From Aridibacter famidurans (lineage in GTDB: Bacteria > Acidobacteriota > Blastocatellia > Pyrinomonadales > Pyrinomonadaceae): DNA of 36,201 nt. Position 1 is the first letter of the stretch, and each line of letters starts with the position of its first letter. The stretch is taken from the NCBI GenBank assembly GCA_024103495.1, contig JAGFIQ010000100.1, positions 1 through 36,201 on the forward strand, written 5' to 3'. The notes under the pieces were generated by a model. That model worked only from the letters and a program-made list of their open reading frames with translations. It was not told the origin of the DNA and made no database searches. Positions 1 through 9,010 of the stretch are shown in pieces. A program made the translations under genes and the position numbers.

Positions 1-2413
1 CAGACAGTTCCCTGCTTTGCTCGTCAAACTCGAATGCGGCTTCCGGATAAAGGTCCTTCGAGGTGAACAGCCCGACCTTCGGAAGAGGCTCGCCCTTGAA
101 GATCTTCTGAAGCAGGCCGGGGACGTAGTAGACATCCTTCATCTGTTCCAGGCTGATTGGTTCGAGGCCCAGTACGAAGTGCATCATTTCTCGTCCGCCC
201 GCAGAAGCGTCGAACAATCCGCCACGGGTGGTCACCGCCCAGTCCGATGTTTCGACCGCAACTATCAACGCCAGGGTCTCGTTACTATCGGCATCCCTCA
301 CATCAATACCGGCGCCATCGGATACTGCGCGGACCATCCTGCCGTTTATGCGCGACACGGCGAAAGATCCCGAGAACCGCACCCACGCCGGCAGTTTGTC
401 GTACCCGATAGAGGCACCTGTCTCCGTGTCCCAAAGGCCAATTGGATTGCTCTCACCTCTGTCGGCCGCGACAGTTCGACCATCGGGCGAGAACCGGATC
501 GATTCCGCGGGCCAGGCATTGAGGCGATCGTAATCGTCTTCGATCACGCTATGGACCTTTCCAGAATTCGTGTCCCAGACGATCAGATACGGGTATCCGC
601 CGCCGGACGCCGCCAGATACCGGCCGTCCGGCGAGAACGCAAGCGGTGCGGAAACGGATCCTTCGGCACTCTCCATTTGTATCCCGACGCCCGAGACGAC
701 GTTCCGGACCGTCAGGCTCTGTTGTGTGAGGTCGTCTCCGCCGACTTCCAGAATCGCGATCCTCGTCTCGTCGAAAGAGAACTCGACCTGATCGAACTCT
801 CCCAACGGCCCGAGTTCGACCCTTGATAGGGATTTGAGATCCCAGGCACTGTTTCCATAAGACAAGAACCTGCCGGTTGAGGAGAATCGAAGCCGCCCTG
901 TTCCGGATCCGGCCTCGAACTCTCCGGCAGCTCTTCCGGTATCCAGGTCCCACAGCTTCACGCGATAACCCGATCCGGTCATCTGGTGGGTCGCGAGAAG
1001 ATTGCCGTCAGGCGAGAAGACAAAGTCGCCGATAAAATCACCTTCATTGTTCAGGAAGACAGATTCGCCGACATTATTCAGGTCCCATAACTTCAGCGCG
1101 CCGCCAGTGTCGCCGGCCGCAAGGAAGCTCCCGTCAGGAGACAACGAGACGTCGCTGACCGCCACGGCACGCCCTCGAAGCGGAGCGAGTTCACGTTCCG
1201 ATCCGAGGTCCCATATCTCAATGTCCGATCTCAGTTCGGCGGATGCGACCTTTCGCGGTTCGAGGTCAACCCTCCTTGCCAGAGCCAGGGTCTTGCCGTC
1301 GGCTGAGAAGGCTACCGCGTCGAAATCTCCTCTTTCACCGAGGATGTTCGCATCGCGGCCTTCCGAGACATCCCATAAGGCATTTCTGAATATCAGGAAC
1401 TTCCCGTCAGGTGAAAAGACGGGCCGGGAGATTCCGCTGAGGTTTTTGGTGTTCAGCGAGGTTGCGCGCTCGGTTCCGGATTCCAGGTCCCAGATCGAGA
1501 TGCGCTGCTGCCAATCGACCAAGACAAGAGTGCCCCCGTCGGGCGAGAATACCGGAGGATCACGACCGGTCCGGTCTGCGAGACGCATTACGGTGCTGCG
1601 GGCTGCGACGTCGAGGACGATGTCGCCAATTACCAGAAACTCCCCGGTCGGGGAAAAGACCATTGAGTATGCGGCAGCAGCAAGATCTACCGGCGCTCCG
1701 GATCTCCCGCCGTCCGACACGTTCCAGAAGACCGCCTTCCTGTCTTCGCCTGCCGAAACAAGGATCGAACCGTCCGGGGAGAACGTGAGATAACTTGTCG
1801 CGCCGGTGTTCCCTTCAAATATGCGGAGTTCCCTTTCGGTAACAAGGTCGAAGAGCCGTATGCCGCGGACCTCGTTGGCGATAGCCAGTGTTCTTCCGTC
1901 TTGCGAGATCGCGATCGGCCCGATGTCGGCCTCTTCCGCCGGACCGCGCTTGCCAAGGAAATCGGGGAGTTCTCCCGTCTCGGTGTCCCATATTTCGTTT
2001 TTGTTTACAAGGAATCTGTCGCTGTCGCTGAACACGACGGTGCCGCTTCCAAGCAGCGTCTCCAATCTCTTCCGGCCGGTCTCCACTTCCCACAATATGA
2101 GCAGAGGATCTCCCGACTGAACCGTTGCCAACAGCTTTCCGTCGTTTGAAAAAACTATTTCGGTGAGGAAGCGTGTATGTCCTTTGAACACCCGAAGTTC
2201 CCTTCGCGTGGCCATATCCCAAAGCTTTACTGTCCCGTCATTGTCGCCCGAAGCGGCGAGCCTCGAATCGGATGTGAAGGCTATTGCGGAGACCCCATAC
2301 GGATGGCCGGTCTGAACTACAAGCTCCAACCCACCGGCATCACCCCGCTGACCGGGCACGCTTGCCGCGATCACGAGAATGAACAGCCACAGGAAATGTC
2401 TCAGACTGCGCAC
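1..2413 (-). CDS. Secreted WD40-repeat protein with caspase-type linker (3' end outside window)
   Basis: About 804 residues are visible, and the reading frame stays open to the window edge, so the C-terminus is missing. I chose the GTG at 2413: it follows GGAGAG at good spacing and begins a clear signal peptide (MRSLRHFLWLFILVIAASV). An in-frame ATG at 2491 would bury that peptide. Roughly 15 WD40-like blade cores of the FSPDGK/FSADGK type, each followed by a LWD/IWD motif, run to about residue 740, enough for two beta-propellers. The last 65 residues contain GLFDASAGGREMMHFVLGLE, then LEQMKDVYYVPGLLQKIF. As I recall the family, this linker joins WD40 propellers to a C-terminal caspase-like (peptidase C14) domain in Acidobacteriota and other bacteria. 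The peptidase itself is not visible, so catalysis is inferred. A plausible role is an exported or periplasmic scaffold-protease. Confidence 0.85.
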   Translation of the reverse strand, partial: MRSLRHFLWLFILVIAASVPGQRGDAGGLELVVQTGHPYGVSAIAFTSDSRLAASGDNDGTVKLWDMATRRELRVFKGHTRFLTEIVFSNDGKLLATVQSGDPLLILWEVETGRKRLETLLGSGTVVFSDSDRFLVNKNEIWDTETGELPDFLGKRGPAEEADIGPIAISQDGRTLAIANEVRGIRLFDLVTERELRIFEGNTGATSYLTFSPDGSILVSAGEDRKAVFWNVSDGGRSGAPVDLAAAAYSMVFSPTGEFLVIGDIVLDVAARSTVMRLADRTGRDPPVFSPDGGTLVLVDWQQRISIWDLESGTERATSLNTKNLSGISRPVFSPDGKFLIFRNALWDVSEGRDANILGERGDFDAVAFSADGKTLALARRVDLEPRKVASAELRSDIEIWDLGSERELAPLRGRAVAVSDVSLSPDGSFLAAGDTGGALKLWDLNNVGESVFLNNEGDFIGDFVFSPDGNLLATHQMTGSGYRVKLWDLDTGRAAGEFEAGSGTGRLRFSSTGRFLSYGNSAWDLKSLSRVELGPLGEFDQVEFSFDETRIAILEVGGDDLTQQSLTVRNVVSGVGIQMESAEGSVSAPLAFSPDGRYLAASGGGYPYLIVWDTNSGKVHSVIEDDYDRLNAWPAESIRFSPDGRTVAADRGESNPIGLWDTETGASIGYDKLPAWVRFSGSFAVSRINGRMVRAVSDGAGIDVRDADSNETLALIVAVETSDWAVTTRGGLFDASAGGREMMHFVLGLEPISLEQMKDVYYVPGLLQKIFKGEPLPKVGLFTSKDLYPEAAFEFDEQSRELS

Positions 2414-2636
2414 GATGTGCTCTCCGAACAGGTCGCGAATCCAACAGCGGATTGCAGGTAGCCGGGCAGATCCTCCCGGAAACCTGCCCATGTACAGGCA
2501 GAGGGATCTCGGCATAGCGGGCAAGACTACTCGCGAACAGATGGTACGCGGGCCGACCGGGACAGGCTAAATCGTGTTCCCGGAGCTTCCGCAGCACCGA
2601 TCATGTCGGTTCCTGTTTGTCTTCGCTTGCCGTGAA

Positions 2637-2664
2637 TGTATACGGTCAACAACGGCAAGGTCAA
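2637..2664 (-). promoter_or_regulatory. Candidate sigma-70 promoter of the WD40/caspase-like gene
   Basis: On the minus strand there is TTGACC, a 16-base spacer, then TATACA. This would give a leader of about 220 bases before the GTG start at 2413. The match is moderate and unsupported by other data. Confidence 0.35.
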
Positions 2665-2785
2665 CTTTTTTGGATATTTAACAGGGATGACACTTGGGTA
2701 TCTTCCCCTCGATTTGCCTGCTTTCGGCAAAGATCACGTGCACGAATTCCCTGAGCCGGCTGTTGATTTCGAACGGTCCGGCGTA

Positions 2786-2819
2786 CCGAAAAAAGGAAGA
2801 GCCCCGGATTCCGGGGCTC
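2786..2819 (-). terminator. Rho-independent terminator of the LprI-like gene
   Basis: A perfect 9-bp stem (GAGCCCCGG / CCGGGGCTC) with a 3-base loop spans 2799-2819. Read on the minus strand it is followed by TTCCTTTTTT. It lies about 33 bases past the stop of the gene at 2852-3406, in the right orientation. Confidence 0.85.
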
Positions 2820-2851
2820 GATCCTGCCTTCTCAGAACTACTTAGCCGTGT

Positions 2852-3406
2852 TCAGTCCTGAGCTTGCTGAAGCATTTCCAGGTGGCTTCGCAACGTGCCG
2901 GTCCTGAGTTTAATCTCTTCGTACTTCTTGTAAGGCCTCGAAGGAACCCACATCGTTCCGGGGCCTTGGACGGCGATCAGCAGGTGGATATCGGCTTCCA
3001 CGGATTTCTCCCATTTGTCCTGCGACGAAGCAAGCGCTTTCTTCTGGTCTGCATCCATGATGTCCGAGAGTTGCTCATAGGCAGTCTTCATTTTCTTCTC
3101 CCAGAGTTCGGTCGCGAGAACTATGCAAGCCACCTGACCGGCGGTTGACTGGAACTCCTCTATACACTCGTCAAGCGCCTTGTCTATGCATTGTTCTTCC
3201 CTGACCGCCGAACCATCTTCACCTACGCACTCTTTCAGGGACCTATTGAAAAGTCCCGCTTCGCCGTCCTCCCGCACCTCGGTCTCCTGAAGACCTGCAG
3301 AACCCTTGACAGGCGACACCACGAGATCCACGGCCGAGAGATTTGCAACCTGCATAAGCATCAAAAGCGTTCCACCAACAGTAAATAGCATTCTCTTTAT
3401 ATTCAC
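2852..3406 (-). CDS. Small secreted protein with LprI/DUF1311-like domain
   Basis: 184 residues. The start is GTG at 3406, preceded by AAGGAG at proper spacing. The N-terminus (to about residue 25) is a hydrophobic signal peptide ending near NLSA. The middle has paired cysteines (in KECVG and EQCIDKALDECIEE). Residues about 90-145 (VACIVLATELWEKKMKTAYE, then an SSQDKWEKSVEADIHLL stretch) resemble the helical LprI/DUF1311 family, whose members include lysozyme-inhibitor-like lipoproteins. No lipobox is seen, so this one is probably released rather than lipid-anchored. It is followed by its own terminator and appears monocistronic. The family assignment rests on the Ala-Tyr-x-x-L and Q-x-x-W pattern. 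A lysozyme-inhibitor function is only a possibility. Confidence 0.75.
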   Translation of the reverse strand: MNIKRMLFTVGGTLLMLMQVANLSAVDLVVSPVKGSAGLQETEVREDGEAGLFNRSLKECVGEDGSAVREEQCIDKALDECIEEFQSTAGQVACIVLATELWEKKMKTAYEQLSDIMDADQKKALASSQDKWEKSVEADIHLLIAVQGPGTMWVPSRPYKKYEEIKLRTGTLRSHLEMLQQAQD

Positions 3407-3803
3407 GACATTTCTCCTTTGTTTATTGATTTCTGGTTTTGCGAGGCTATCTGGCCTCGCCGTATATGCTTGTAGTGGAGGATCAGGAAGAAACCTTACA
3501 CGCTTCCGGTAATCGATACGGGATCAAAGGATGTTGCCGGGCAAAGGAGGCTGCCCGAATGGATGCATTGGCTGAAGCGCCTGAGCTCGACGAGCGCCTC
3601 CGAGCCGTATTCTCTGAGACTTGGGATACCTAGATATGACGAAGTCTCACACAATGACACCAAGCCGCGATGATCTGCGTTGGAGGTTAAAACCCCAAAA
3701 CAAAAGACCCGACTTCCCGCCAAAGCGTGATAGAATCCGGCCACAAATCGCGACCTCAGCTTTGGAACAGTTCCTTTTCTTCTCTCCCGAACGGAGGATA
3801 ATA
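3407..3803. other. Divergent intergenic region
   Basis: This lies between the minus-strand LprI-like gene and the plus-strand VWFA-related gene. It has a perfect 7-bp inverted repeat (GCGAGGC / GCCTCGC, 3441-3460) close to the LprI-like start, which could be an operator or a leader hairpin. It also has an extended -10 element at 3728-3736. An open frame that extends the VWFA gene upstream to 3621 lacks a signal peptide or SD and is not used. Confidence 0.5.
3728..3736 (+). promoter_or_regulatory. Extended -10 promoter candidate for the VWFA-related gene
   Basis: The sequence TGATAGAAT fits the extended -10 pattern TGnTAnnnT, with no good -35 box 17 bases upstream. Transcription would begin about 60 bases before the ATG at 3804. 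Confidence 0.45.
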
Positions 3804-5951
3804 ATGCTACGTTGGCTGCACGCGTCCCTGCTTGTCGCTCTCGCAACGGTTTCTGTGTCCGCCCAGGACGTTTCCCCTACTCCCGTGCAGGATGATGAAG
3901 TAGTAAAGATCACCTCCGCGCTTATCCGGCTGGATGTGACGGTCACCGACAAGAAGGGGAATCCGATCTCCGATCTGAATCCCGATGAGGTCGAGATATT
4001 CGAGAACGGGAAGAAACAGAAGATCACCCAGTTCCAGTTCGTCTCTTCACAGCCGCAGGCCGCGGCGCAGCCCGAGCCGACACAGGATGGCGTTTCTGTC
4101 CCGCTCAGGTCAGCTCCGGTCACCTCATCGAACGTCCGAAGGACGATCGCGCTTGTTGTCGACGACCTTTCGCTGTCGTTCGAGAGCACTCCTTACGTCA
4201 AGCGTGCGCTCAGGAATTTCGTGGACACGCAGATGAGGGACGGCGATCTCGTAGCGATCATCCGGACCGAAGGCGGCGTAGGGGCGCTTCAGCAGTTCAC
4301 CTCCAACAAGGAGCAGCTTTACGCCGCGATCGAGAACGTAAGGTGGAACCTGCGCGGAAGGGCGCGGGTCGGCGCGTTCCGGCCGATCGACGACTCAGAG
4401 TTGAAGCCGGAACCGCTTTTGGGAGACGACGCGAGGATAGTAAACGACGAAAGCGACATCGACGAATTCCGCGAGGACCTGTTCGCGACCGGCACTCTTG
4501 GCGCGCTCAATTACATTGTGCGGGGAATGCGCGACCTGCCGGGCCGCAAATCGGTGATGCTCCTTTCGGACGGTTTCCTGGCGTACAGGAGAGACAGCCG
4601 CGGATTCCTGCAATCGACGAGAATGCTCACAAGAATGGAGCGTCTTGTCGATCTCGCAAACCGGTCATCCGTTGTGATCTACACGACGGACGCCCGCGGA
4701 CTGCAGTCCGCGAATTTCACTGCGGAAGACCGGATGACGGGACGGGACCGGGAATTCATGAACAACGCCATTTCAGACAGGCGGTTCGAGCTCGACCAAA
4801 CGCAGGATTCGCTGATCTATCTTGCAGAGAACACGGGAGGGCTCGCTTTCCGGAACAACAACAGCATCCCCCGAGCACTCGGGGGTATGCTCAACGACCA
4901 GAGCTACTATCTTGTCGGATACGAACCGGACGAAGAGGTCTTCGATCCGGACAAGAGGCGGTTCAACAAGATCTCGATCAAGGTCAGCCGAGAGGACACC
5001 GAGGTGCGTTACCGGAGCGGCTTCTTTGGGATCACGGACGAAGAGGTAAAGGTTCCGAAGGAGAAAATGACGGACGACGAGCGGATCCTGGACGCACTGA
5101 TCTCGCCGTTCGCTAAGAACGAGATCAAACTTAGCCTGCACACCGTTTACCGAGGTCCCGAAAAGAACAGCCTGACCGTTGGTTCTTATGTTCACATCGA
5201 TCTTAGGGACGTTCGGTTCACAGAGCAGCCGAACGGGAACAAGACGGCGGCGTTCGATCTTCTGGTTATGAACTTCGGCGACAACGGAGAGCCTCTCGGG
5301 AATTTCAGCAAGACCTTTACGGCCGATATGACGCCGGCGAATTACGAGCGGTCATTAAAGGAAGGGATGGTTTACTCCTTCAGCCTGCCGATCGAGAAGC
5401 CGGGAGCGTATCTTGTGCGCGTCGCCGTGAGGGACCATTCGACCCAAAGGGTAGGTTCGGCGAACCAGTTCATCAGAGTGCCGGACCCTTCAAAGAACAA
5501 GCTGGTCCTCTCCGGGATCGTCCTCAACAACGTGAGCTATGCCGAGTGGGATTCCTCCGGGACCCGGTTGTCGGCGGGAGCCCTAAATTCCGATGCCATA
5601 TCGGACTCCGTGACCGACACGGCGCTCCGAAGATTCTCCGCCGGTTCCGTGCTCTTGTATTCACTTGAAACGTATAACGCCGGAAGAAAAAAGAACGATC
5701 CGGTAAAGCTCTTGGTACGTACGCGGCTGGTCCGTGAGGGGAGGATCATTTACGAGGGAAAGGATTCACCCGTGCAGGCGTCTTCTGCTTCATCCGGCGG
5801 GGGAGTGCCGGTCATCGGAGCGATCAACCTGCCCGAGATGCTCGAACCCGGCGAATACGCGCTTCAGTTGATCCTGACGGACGAGACCAGGAAGGGGGAA
5901 GAACGGTTCGCGACAGCGTTTGTGGAGTTCGAGCTGACCGACGGCATTTGA
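3804..5951 (+). CDS. Secreted VWFA-related acidobacterial protein
   Basis: 715 residues, starting at the ATG after GGAGGATAATA, an excellent ribosome binding site. The frame is open further upstream but only this start gives a signal peptide (residues 1-20, ending VSVSA before QD). Residues about 40-80 form a beta-sandwich-like lead segment (IRLDVTVTDKKGNPISDLN, then EIFENGKKQ) seen in the TIGR03436-type 'VWFA-related Acidobacterial' proteins. The VWA domain follows with a MIDAS motif DLSLS at 121-125 and a later LLSDGF. A long beta-rich tail of about 380 residues completes it. It probably binds a metal-dependent ligand outside the inner membrane. No partner is evident next door. A second, shorter relative lies at 24865-25926. 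Confidence 0.9.
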   Translation: MLRWLHASLLVALATVSVSAQDVSPTPVQDDEVVKITSALIRLDVTVTDKKGNPISDLNPDEVEIFENGKKQKITQFQFVSSQPQAAAQPEPTQDGVSVPLRSAPVTSSNVRRTIALVVDDLSLSFESTPYVKRALRNFVDTQMRDGDLVAIIRTEGGVGALQQFTSNKEQLYAAIENVRWNLRGRARVGAFRPIDDSELKPEPLLGDDARIVNDESDIDEFREDLFATGTLGALNYIVRGMRDLPGRKSVMLLSDGFLAYRRDSRGFLQSTRMLTRMERLVDLANRSSVVIYTTDARGLQSANFTAEDRMTGRDREFMNNAISDRRFELDQTQDSLIYLAENTGGLAFRNNNSIPRALGGMLNDQSYYLVGYEPDEEVFDPDKRRFNKISIKVSREDTEVRYRSGFFGITDEEVKVPKEKMTDDERILDALISPFAKNEIKLSLHTVYRGPEKNSLTVGSYVHIDLRDVRFTEQPNGNKTAAFDLLVMNFGDNGEPLGNFSKTFTADMTPANYERSLKEGMVYSFSLPIEKPGAYLVRVAVRDHSTQRVGSANQFIRVPDPSKNKLVLSGIVLNNVSYAEWDSSGTRLSAGALNSDAISDSVTDTALRRFSAGSVLLYSLETYNAGRKKNDPVKLLVRTRLVREGRIIYEGKDSPVQASSASSGGGVPVIGAINLPEMLEPGEYALQLILTDETRKGEERFATAFVEFELTDGI

Positions 5952-6008
5952 TTCCCGTAACCCAAGAAATATAAGCTTTTAGCCATCCGATCCGATCGCA
6001 AAGGGACG

Positions 6009-8240
6009 ATGGCCAACGATGACCAAAACGGAAAACTCGGTCTTGGTACGGCACCGGTGTTCCTCACGGCCATCTCGACCATCCTCGGCGCTGTACTTTT
6101 CCTGAGGTTCGGTTACGCCGTCGGAAGCGTCGGGTTCATCGGCACTGTCGGAATAATCCTCATCGGCCACCTGGTCACGATCCCCACCGCTATGGCGATC
6201 GCCGAGATCGCCACGAACCAGAAGGTAGAAGGCGGCGGCGAATACTTCATCATTTCCAGGTCGTTCGGGCTGACGATCGGCGGCACGATCGGCGTCGCGC
6301 TTTATCTTTCGCAGGCTCTCAGCGTGGCTTTCTACATCATCGCCTTCGCCGAGGCTTTCTCGGCGGTGCTGGGCTGGGTCGAAGCCTCGTGGAACCTCTC
6401 GCCTATCGACATACGGTTCGTCAGCATCCCGATGATGGCGCTTTTCACGCTCCTTATGCTGACCCGGGGAGCGGGGGCAGGTGTGAAGCTTCTATATCTT
6501 GTGGCGTCGGTCCTGCTTCTCGCGCTGGTGCTTTTCTTCATCGGCAACACGGCTTACGTCCCGCCCGAAGGGACGAACCTGCTTATGCACACTGTCGATG
6601 ACCCCGACCCGTTCTTTATCGTCTTCGCCATCATCTTTCCCGCATTCACGGGAATGACTGCCGGCGTAGGTCTTTCGGGCGATCTGAAAGACCCGGGCAG
6701 GTCGATCCCCTTGGGAACGATGGCCGCGACCTTCACCGGAATGGCGATGTACGTGATCATCGCCTATCATCTCGCGTCCTCCGCCTCGCCGCAGACGCTT
6801 GTCGAAGATCAGCTCGTAATGTCGAAGATCGCGTTATGGGGACCGATCATCCCGATCGGGCTCGCCTGCGCGACGATCTCGTCGGCGCTCGGTTCGATAA
6901 TGGTCGCCCCGAGGACACTGCAGGCGCTCGGCAACGACCGGATCGTTCCGTTCTCAATGGTGAACCGCTGGCTGGCTTACGGCCGCGAGGACACGAACGA
7001 ACCGGTCCACGCCTCGATGGTCACCTGCGCGATCGCTTTCCTCGTCGTGCTGCTCGGCGACCTGAACATCGTGGCAAAGATCATCTCGATGTTCTTTATG
7101 ATCACCTACGGCTCGCTGTGCCTGATCTCGTTCCTCGAGCATTTCGCGAGCAATCCTTCGTACCGGCCGACCTTCCGCTCGCGTTGGTACATCTCGCTGT
7201 TCGGCGCCGTGATGTGCATCTGGCTGATGTTCGCGATGAACTCCTTTTACGCTGTCGTCGCGATCGTCATCATCTTTCTGATCTACCTGACCGTAAGCCG
7301 ATTCAAGCGCGACGAAGGCGGGCTCGCGGACCTGTTCAGCGGCGTGATATTCCAGCTCAGCCGCGGGCTCCAGGTGTTCCTGCAGAAACGGGAGAGCGAC
7401 CGGAAGACCGTCCACTGGAGGCCCTCGATCGTCATCATCACTGACAGGACGTTCGAGAACCACGACGCATTCAACTTCCTCTGCTGGATCTCTGAGCGGT
7501 ACGGATTCGGCACGTTCATACACCTGATCGTCGGATATCTTTCGGACGAAACGTCGGCGCGGGCGCGAGAGGCTATGAAGCAGCTCGTGACGATGGTCGA
7601 AGCGAAGCACAGCAACGTTTATCTGGACACGCTTATCAGCCCTTCCTTTAAGACGGCGATCGCCCAGGCAGTGCAGCTGCCGGGAATTTCGGGCAAGGCG
7701 AACAACATGATCGTGTTCTCTTGCTCGCGTGACGGTCGTGAGAAGCTGGGGGATTTCGTGGACACTATACCGCTGGTGAAATGCCAGTTGTTCGACATAG
7801 GGATCCTGGCGACCGACGAGCGCTCGTTCGGCCTCAAGCGTGAGATCCACATCTGGCTGGATTCGAGCGACCGGAAGAACGAGAACCTGATGATCCTGCT
7901 CGGCTACATCATCACAGGCCACCGAGAGTGGCGGAACGCGAAGCTGAAGATCTTCGCGATCTATCCGGAGGCGGAGATCATAGGGCGCAGGCAGGAACTG
8001 AGGGCGAGGGTGAAGGCCGGGCGAATTCCGATCTCCGTGAAGAACATAAACATGATCTCCCAGAAGGAAGGCGTGACCTCAAAACAGCTCATCAATGACC
8101 GCTCGAAGACAAGCGACCTGACGATCATCGGTTTTTCCGCCGAAGAAGCGATGGAGGACCACGACTCGATCCTCGAAGGCTACGATTCGCTTGGCGACAT
8201 TCTGTTCATCAACGCCAGCTCCGACATCACGATCAAGTGA
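6009..8240 (+). CDS. SLC12-type (cation-chloride cotransporter-like) APC-superfamily transporter
   Basis: 743 residues. The first ~430 hold about 12 hydrophobic helices. The first helix reads LTAISTILGAVLFLRFGYAV, strongly reminiscent of the GAVMFLRFGW signature of NKCC/KCC (SLC12) transporters, and GGEYFIISRSFG matches the region after helix 2. The C-terminal ~270 residues are soluble, with alternating strands and helices (PSIVIITDRTF, MIVFSCSRDGREKLG, DLTIIGFSAEEAMEDHDSIL) like the regulatory domain of these carriers, which has universal-stress-protein-like character. By family it would move K+ or Na+ with chloride, though some bacterial members transport amino acids, so the substrate is uncertain. 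It starts 57 bases after the VWFA gene and may be read through from it. The gene downstream is convergent. Confidence 0.85.
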   Translation: MANDDQNGKLGLGTAPVFLTAISTILGAVLFLRFGYAVGSVGFIGTVGIILIGHLVTIPTAMAIAEIATNQKVEGGGEYFIISRSFGLTIGGTIGVALYLSQALSVAFYIIAFAEAFSAVLGWVEASWNLSPIDIRFVSIPMMALFTLLMLTRGAGAGVKLLYLVASVLLLALVLFFIGNTAYVPPEGTNLLMHTVDDPDPFFIVFAIIFPAFTGMTAGVGLSGDLKDPGRSIPLGTMAATFTGMAMYVIIAYHLASSASPQTLVEDQLVMSKIALWGPIIPIGLACATISSALGSIMVAPRTLQALGNDRIVPFSMVNRWLAYGREDTNEPVHASMVTCAIAFLVVLLGDLNIVAKIISMFFMITYGSLCLISFLEHFASNPSYRPTFRSRWYISLFGAVMCIWLMFAMNSFYAVVAIVIIFLIYLTVSRFKRDEGGLADLFSGVIFQLSRGLQVFLQKRESDRKTVHWRPSIVIITDRTFENHDAFNFLCWISERYGFGTFIHLIVGYLSDETSARAREAMKQLVTMVEAKHSNVYLDTLISPSFKTAIAQAVQLPGISGKANNMIVFSCSRDGREKLGDFVDTIPLVKCQLFDIGILATDERSFGLKREIHIWLDSSDRKNENLMILLGYIITGHREWRNAKLKIFAIYPEAEIIGRRQELRARVKAGRIPISVKNINMISQKEGVTSKQLINDRSKTSDLTIIGFSAEEAMEDHDSILEGYDSLGDILFINASSDITIK

Positions 8241-8265
8241 GCGCGGTTCGAACGATCGGCAAGGC

Positions 8266-8994
8266 CTATTTTCGAAGGACCGTCCCGGAATCGATAAGCT
8301 TTATCCCTTCCCGTCCGCCAAGCTTTTTCCTCAGCCAGTACGAGTGCTCCGCGCCGACAGTGACGAGGATCCGCGAGCCTTTGTTCGCTCGCGCCGCCTC
8401 GAGGATCTTCTCGAGAAAATGCCCGTTCCAGGCTTCCCAGCCTTTCTCCTGCTTCTCGCCGTAAAGGCGATTTTGGTAAGCGTGTTTGACCTCGAACAAT
8501 GCGTCGGTCCGCGCCGAGTTAACCTCCAGAGCCGAGTCCCAGTACTCGAACAGATACCCGTAGAGCGCTTCGACATACGCCGAAAAACTCTCCGCCGCGT
8601 CCGGTTTCGCCTCGCGCAGATCGGAATCGGAAGCCCGGATAAGCCCGACGATCTCCGAGAACTTCGGTTCCGCCGGCTCCATCGGGACCATCTTCGCTTC
8701 GATCTTGTCCGCGGACGGAAATATGCTCTTCTGGTACTCGACCTTCGTCTTCTGCTCCTTGCGGGTCCTGAGATCGTCCGGCGTCAGTTCGACAGCGATG
8801 AGGTCGGGACGATAGCTCTCGACGATCTCGGAGAGTTTCTCGAATGTGAAGCTGTTGTCTTTGCCGTGAAACTGATGAAGTGTCGAAAGGACAAGCACCT
8901 CGGTCTCCGTCTGCGGAAACGCCGTCGATGCAAATAAGAACAGGCACAGCGCGATCGGCGCCGTCATTGAAGCGGGTATCAGTTTTGAAAACAT
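8266..8994 (-). CDS. Secreted TraB/DUF5694-like protein
   Basis: 242 residues from the ATG at 8994, which begins a signal peptide (MFSKLIPASMTAPIALCLFL, ending STAFPQ). The longer open frame to 9114 overlaps the upstream gene and has no signal sequence at its start. After the signal, EVLVLSTLHQFHGKDN and then the LIAVELTPDDL segment resemble the opening of DUF5694 and the wider TraB/EreA/ChaN-like fold, with a His near the first strand and a Glu on the second. Near the C-terminus ILVTVGAEHSYWLRKKL resembles the terminal 'vGa.H...L...L' element of the same group. Enzyme activity is unknown. It sits 16 bases after the zinc-ribbon gene on the same strand, so the two are probably co-transcribed. 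It converges with the SLC12-like gene. Confidence 0.7.
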   Translation of the reverse strand: MFSKLIPASMTAPIALCLFLFASTAFPQTETEVLVLSTLHQFHGKDNSFTFEKLSEIVESYRPDLIAVELTPDDLRTRKEQKTKVEYQKSIFPSADKIEAKMVPMEPAEPKFSEIVGLIRASDSDLREAKPDAAESFSAYVEALYGYLFEYWDSALEVNSARTDALFEVKHAYQNRLYGEKQEKGWEAWNGHFLEKILEAARANKGSRILVTVGAEHSYWLRKKLGGREGIKLIDSGTVLRK

Positions 8995-9010
8995 ACTTGG
9001 AAATCTTTTG

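Larger units (their letters stand above)
2414..2851. other. Intergenic region between two minus-strand genes
   Basis: No convincing gene is present. It contains the terminator of the downstream-lying LprI-like gene (2786-2819) and a candidate minus-strand promoter for the WD40 gene (2637-2664). The small open frames here lack ribosome binding sites and recognisable protein character. Confidence 0.6.

Noticed and set aside
3439..3633. 64-residue open frame in the divergent gap
   Set aside because: No SD, no recognisable protein character, and it lies where promoters for both flanking genes are expected.
6954..7922. 322-residue open frame on the minus strand
   Set aside because: It lies antisense inside the SLC12-like gene, has no RBS and an Arg/Asp/His-rich composition typical of reverse-frame artefacts in GC-rich genes.
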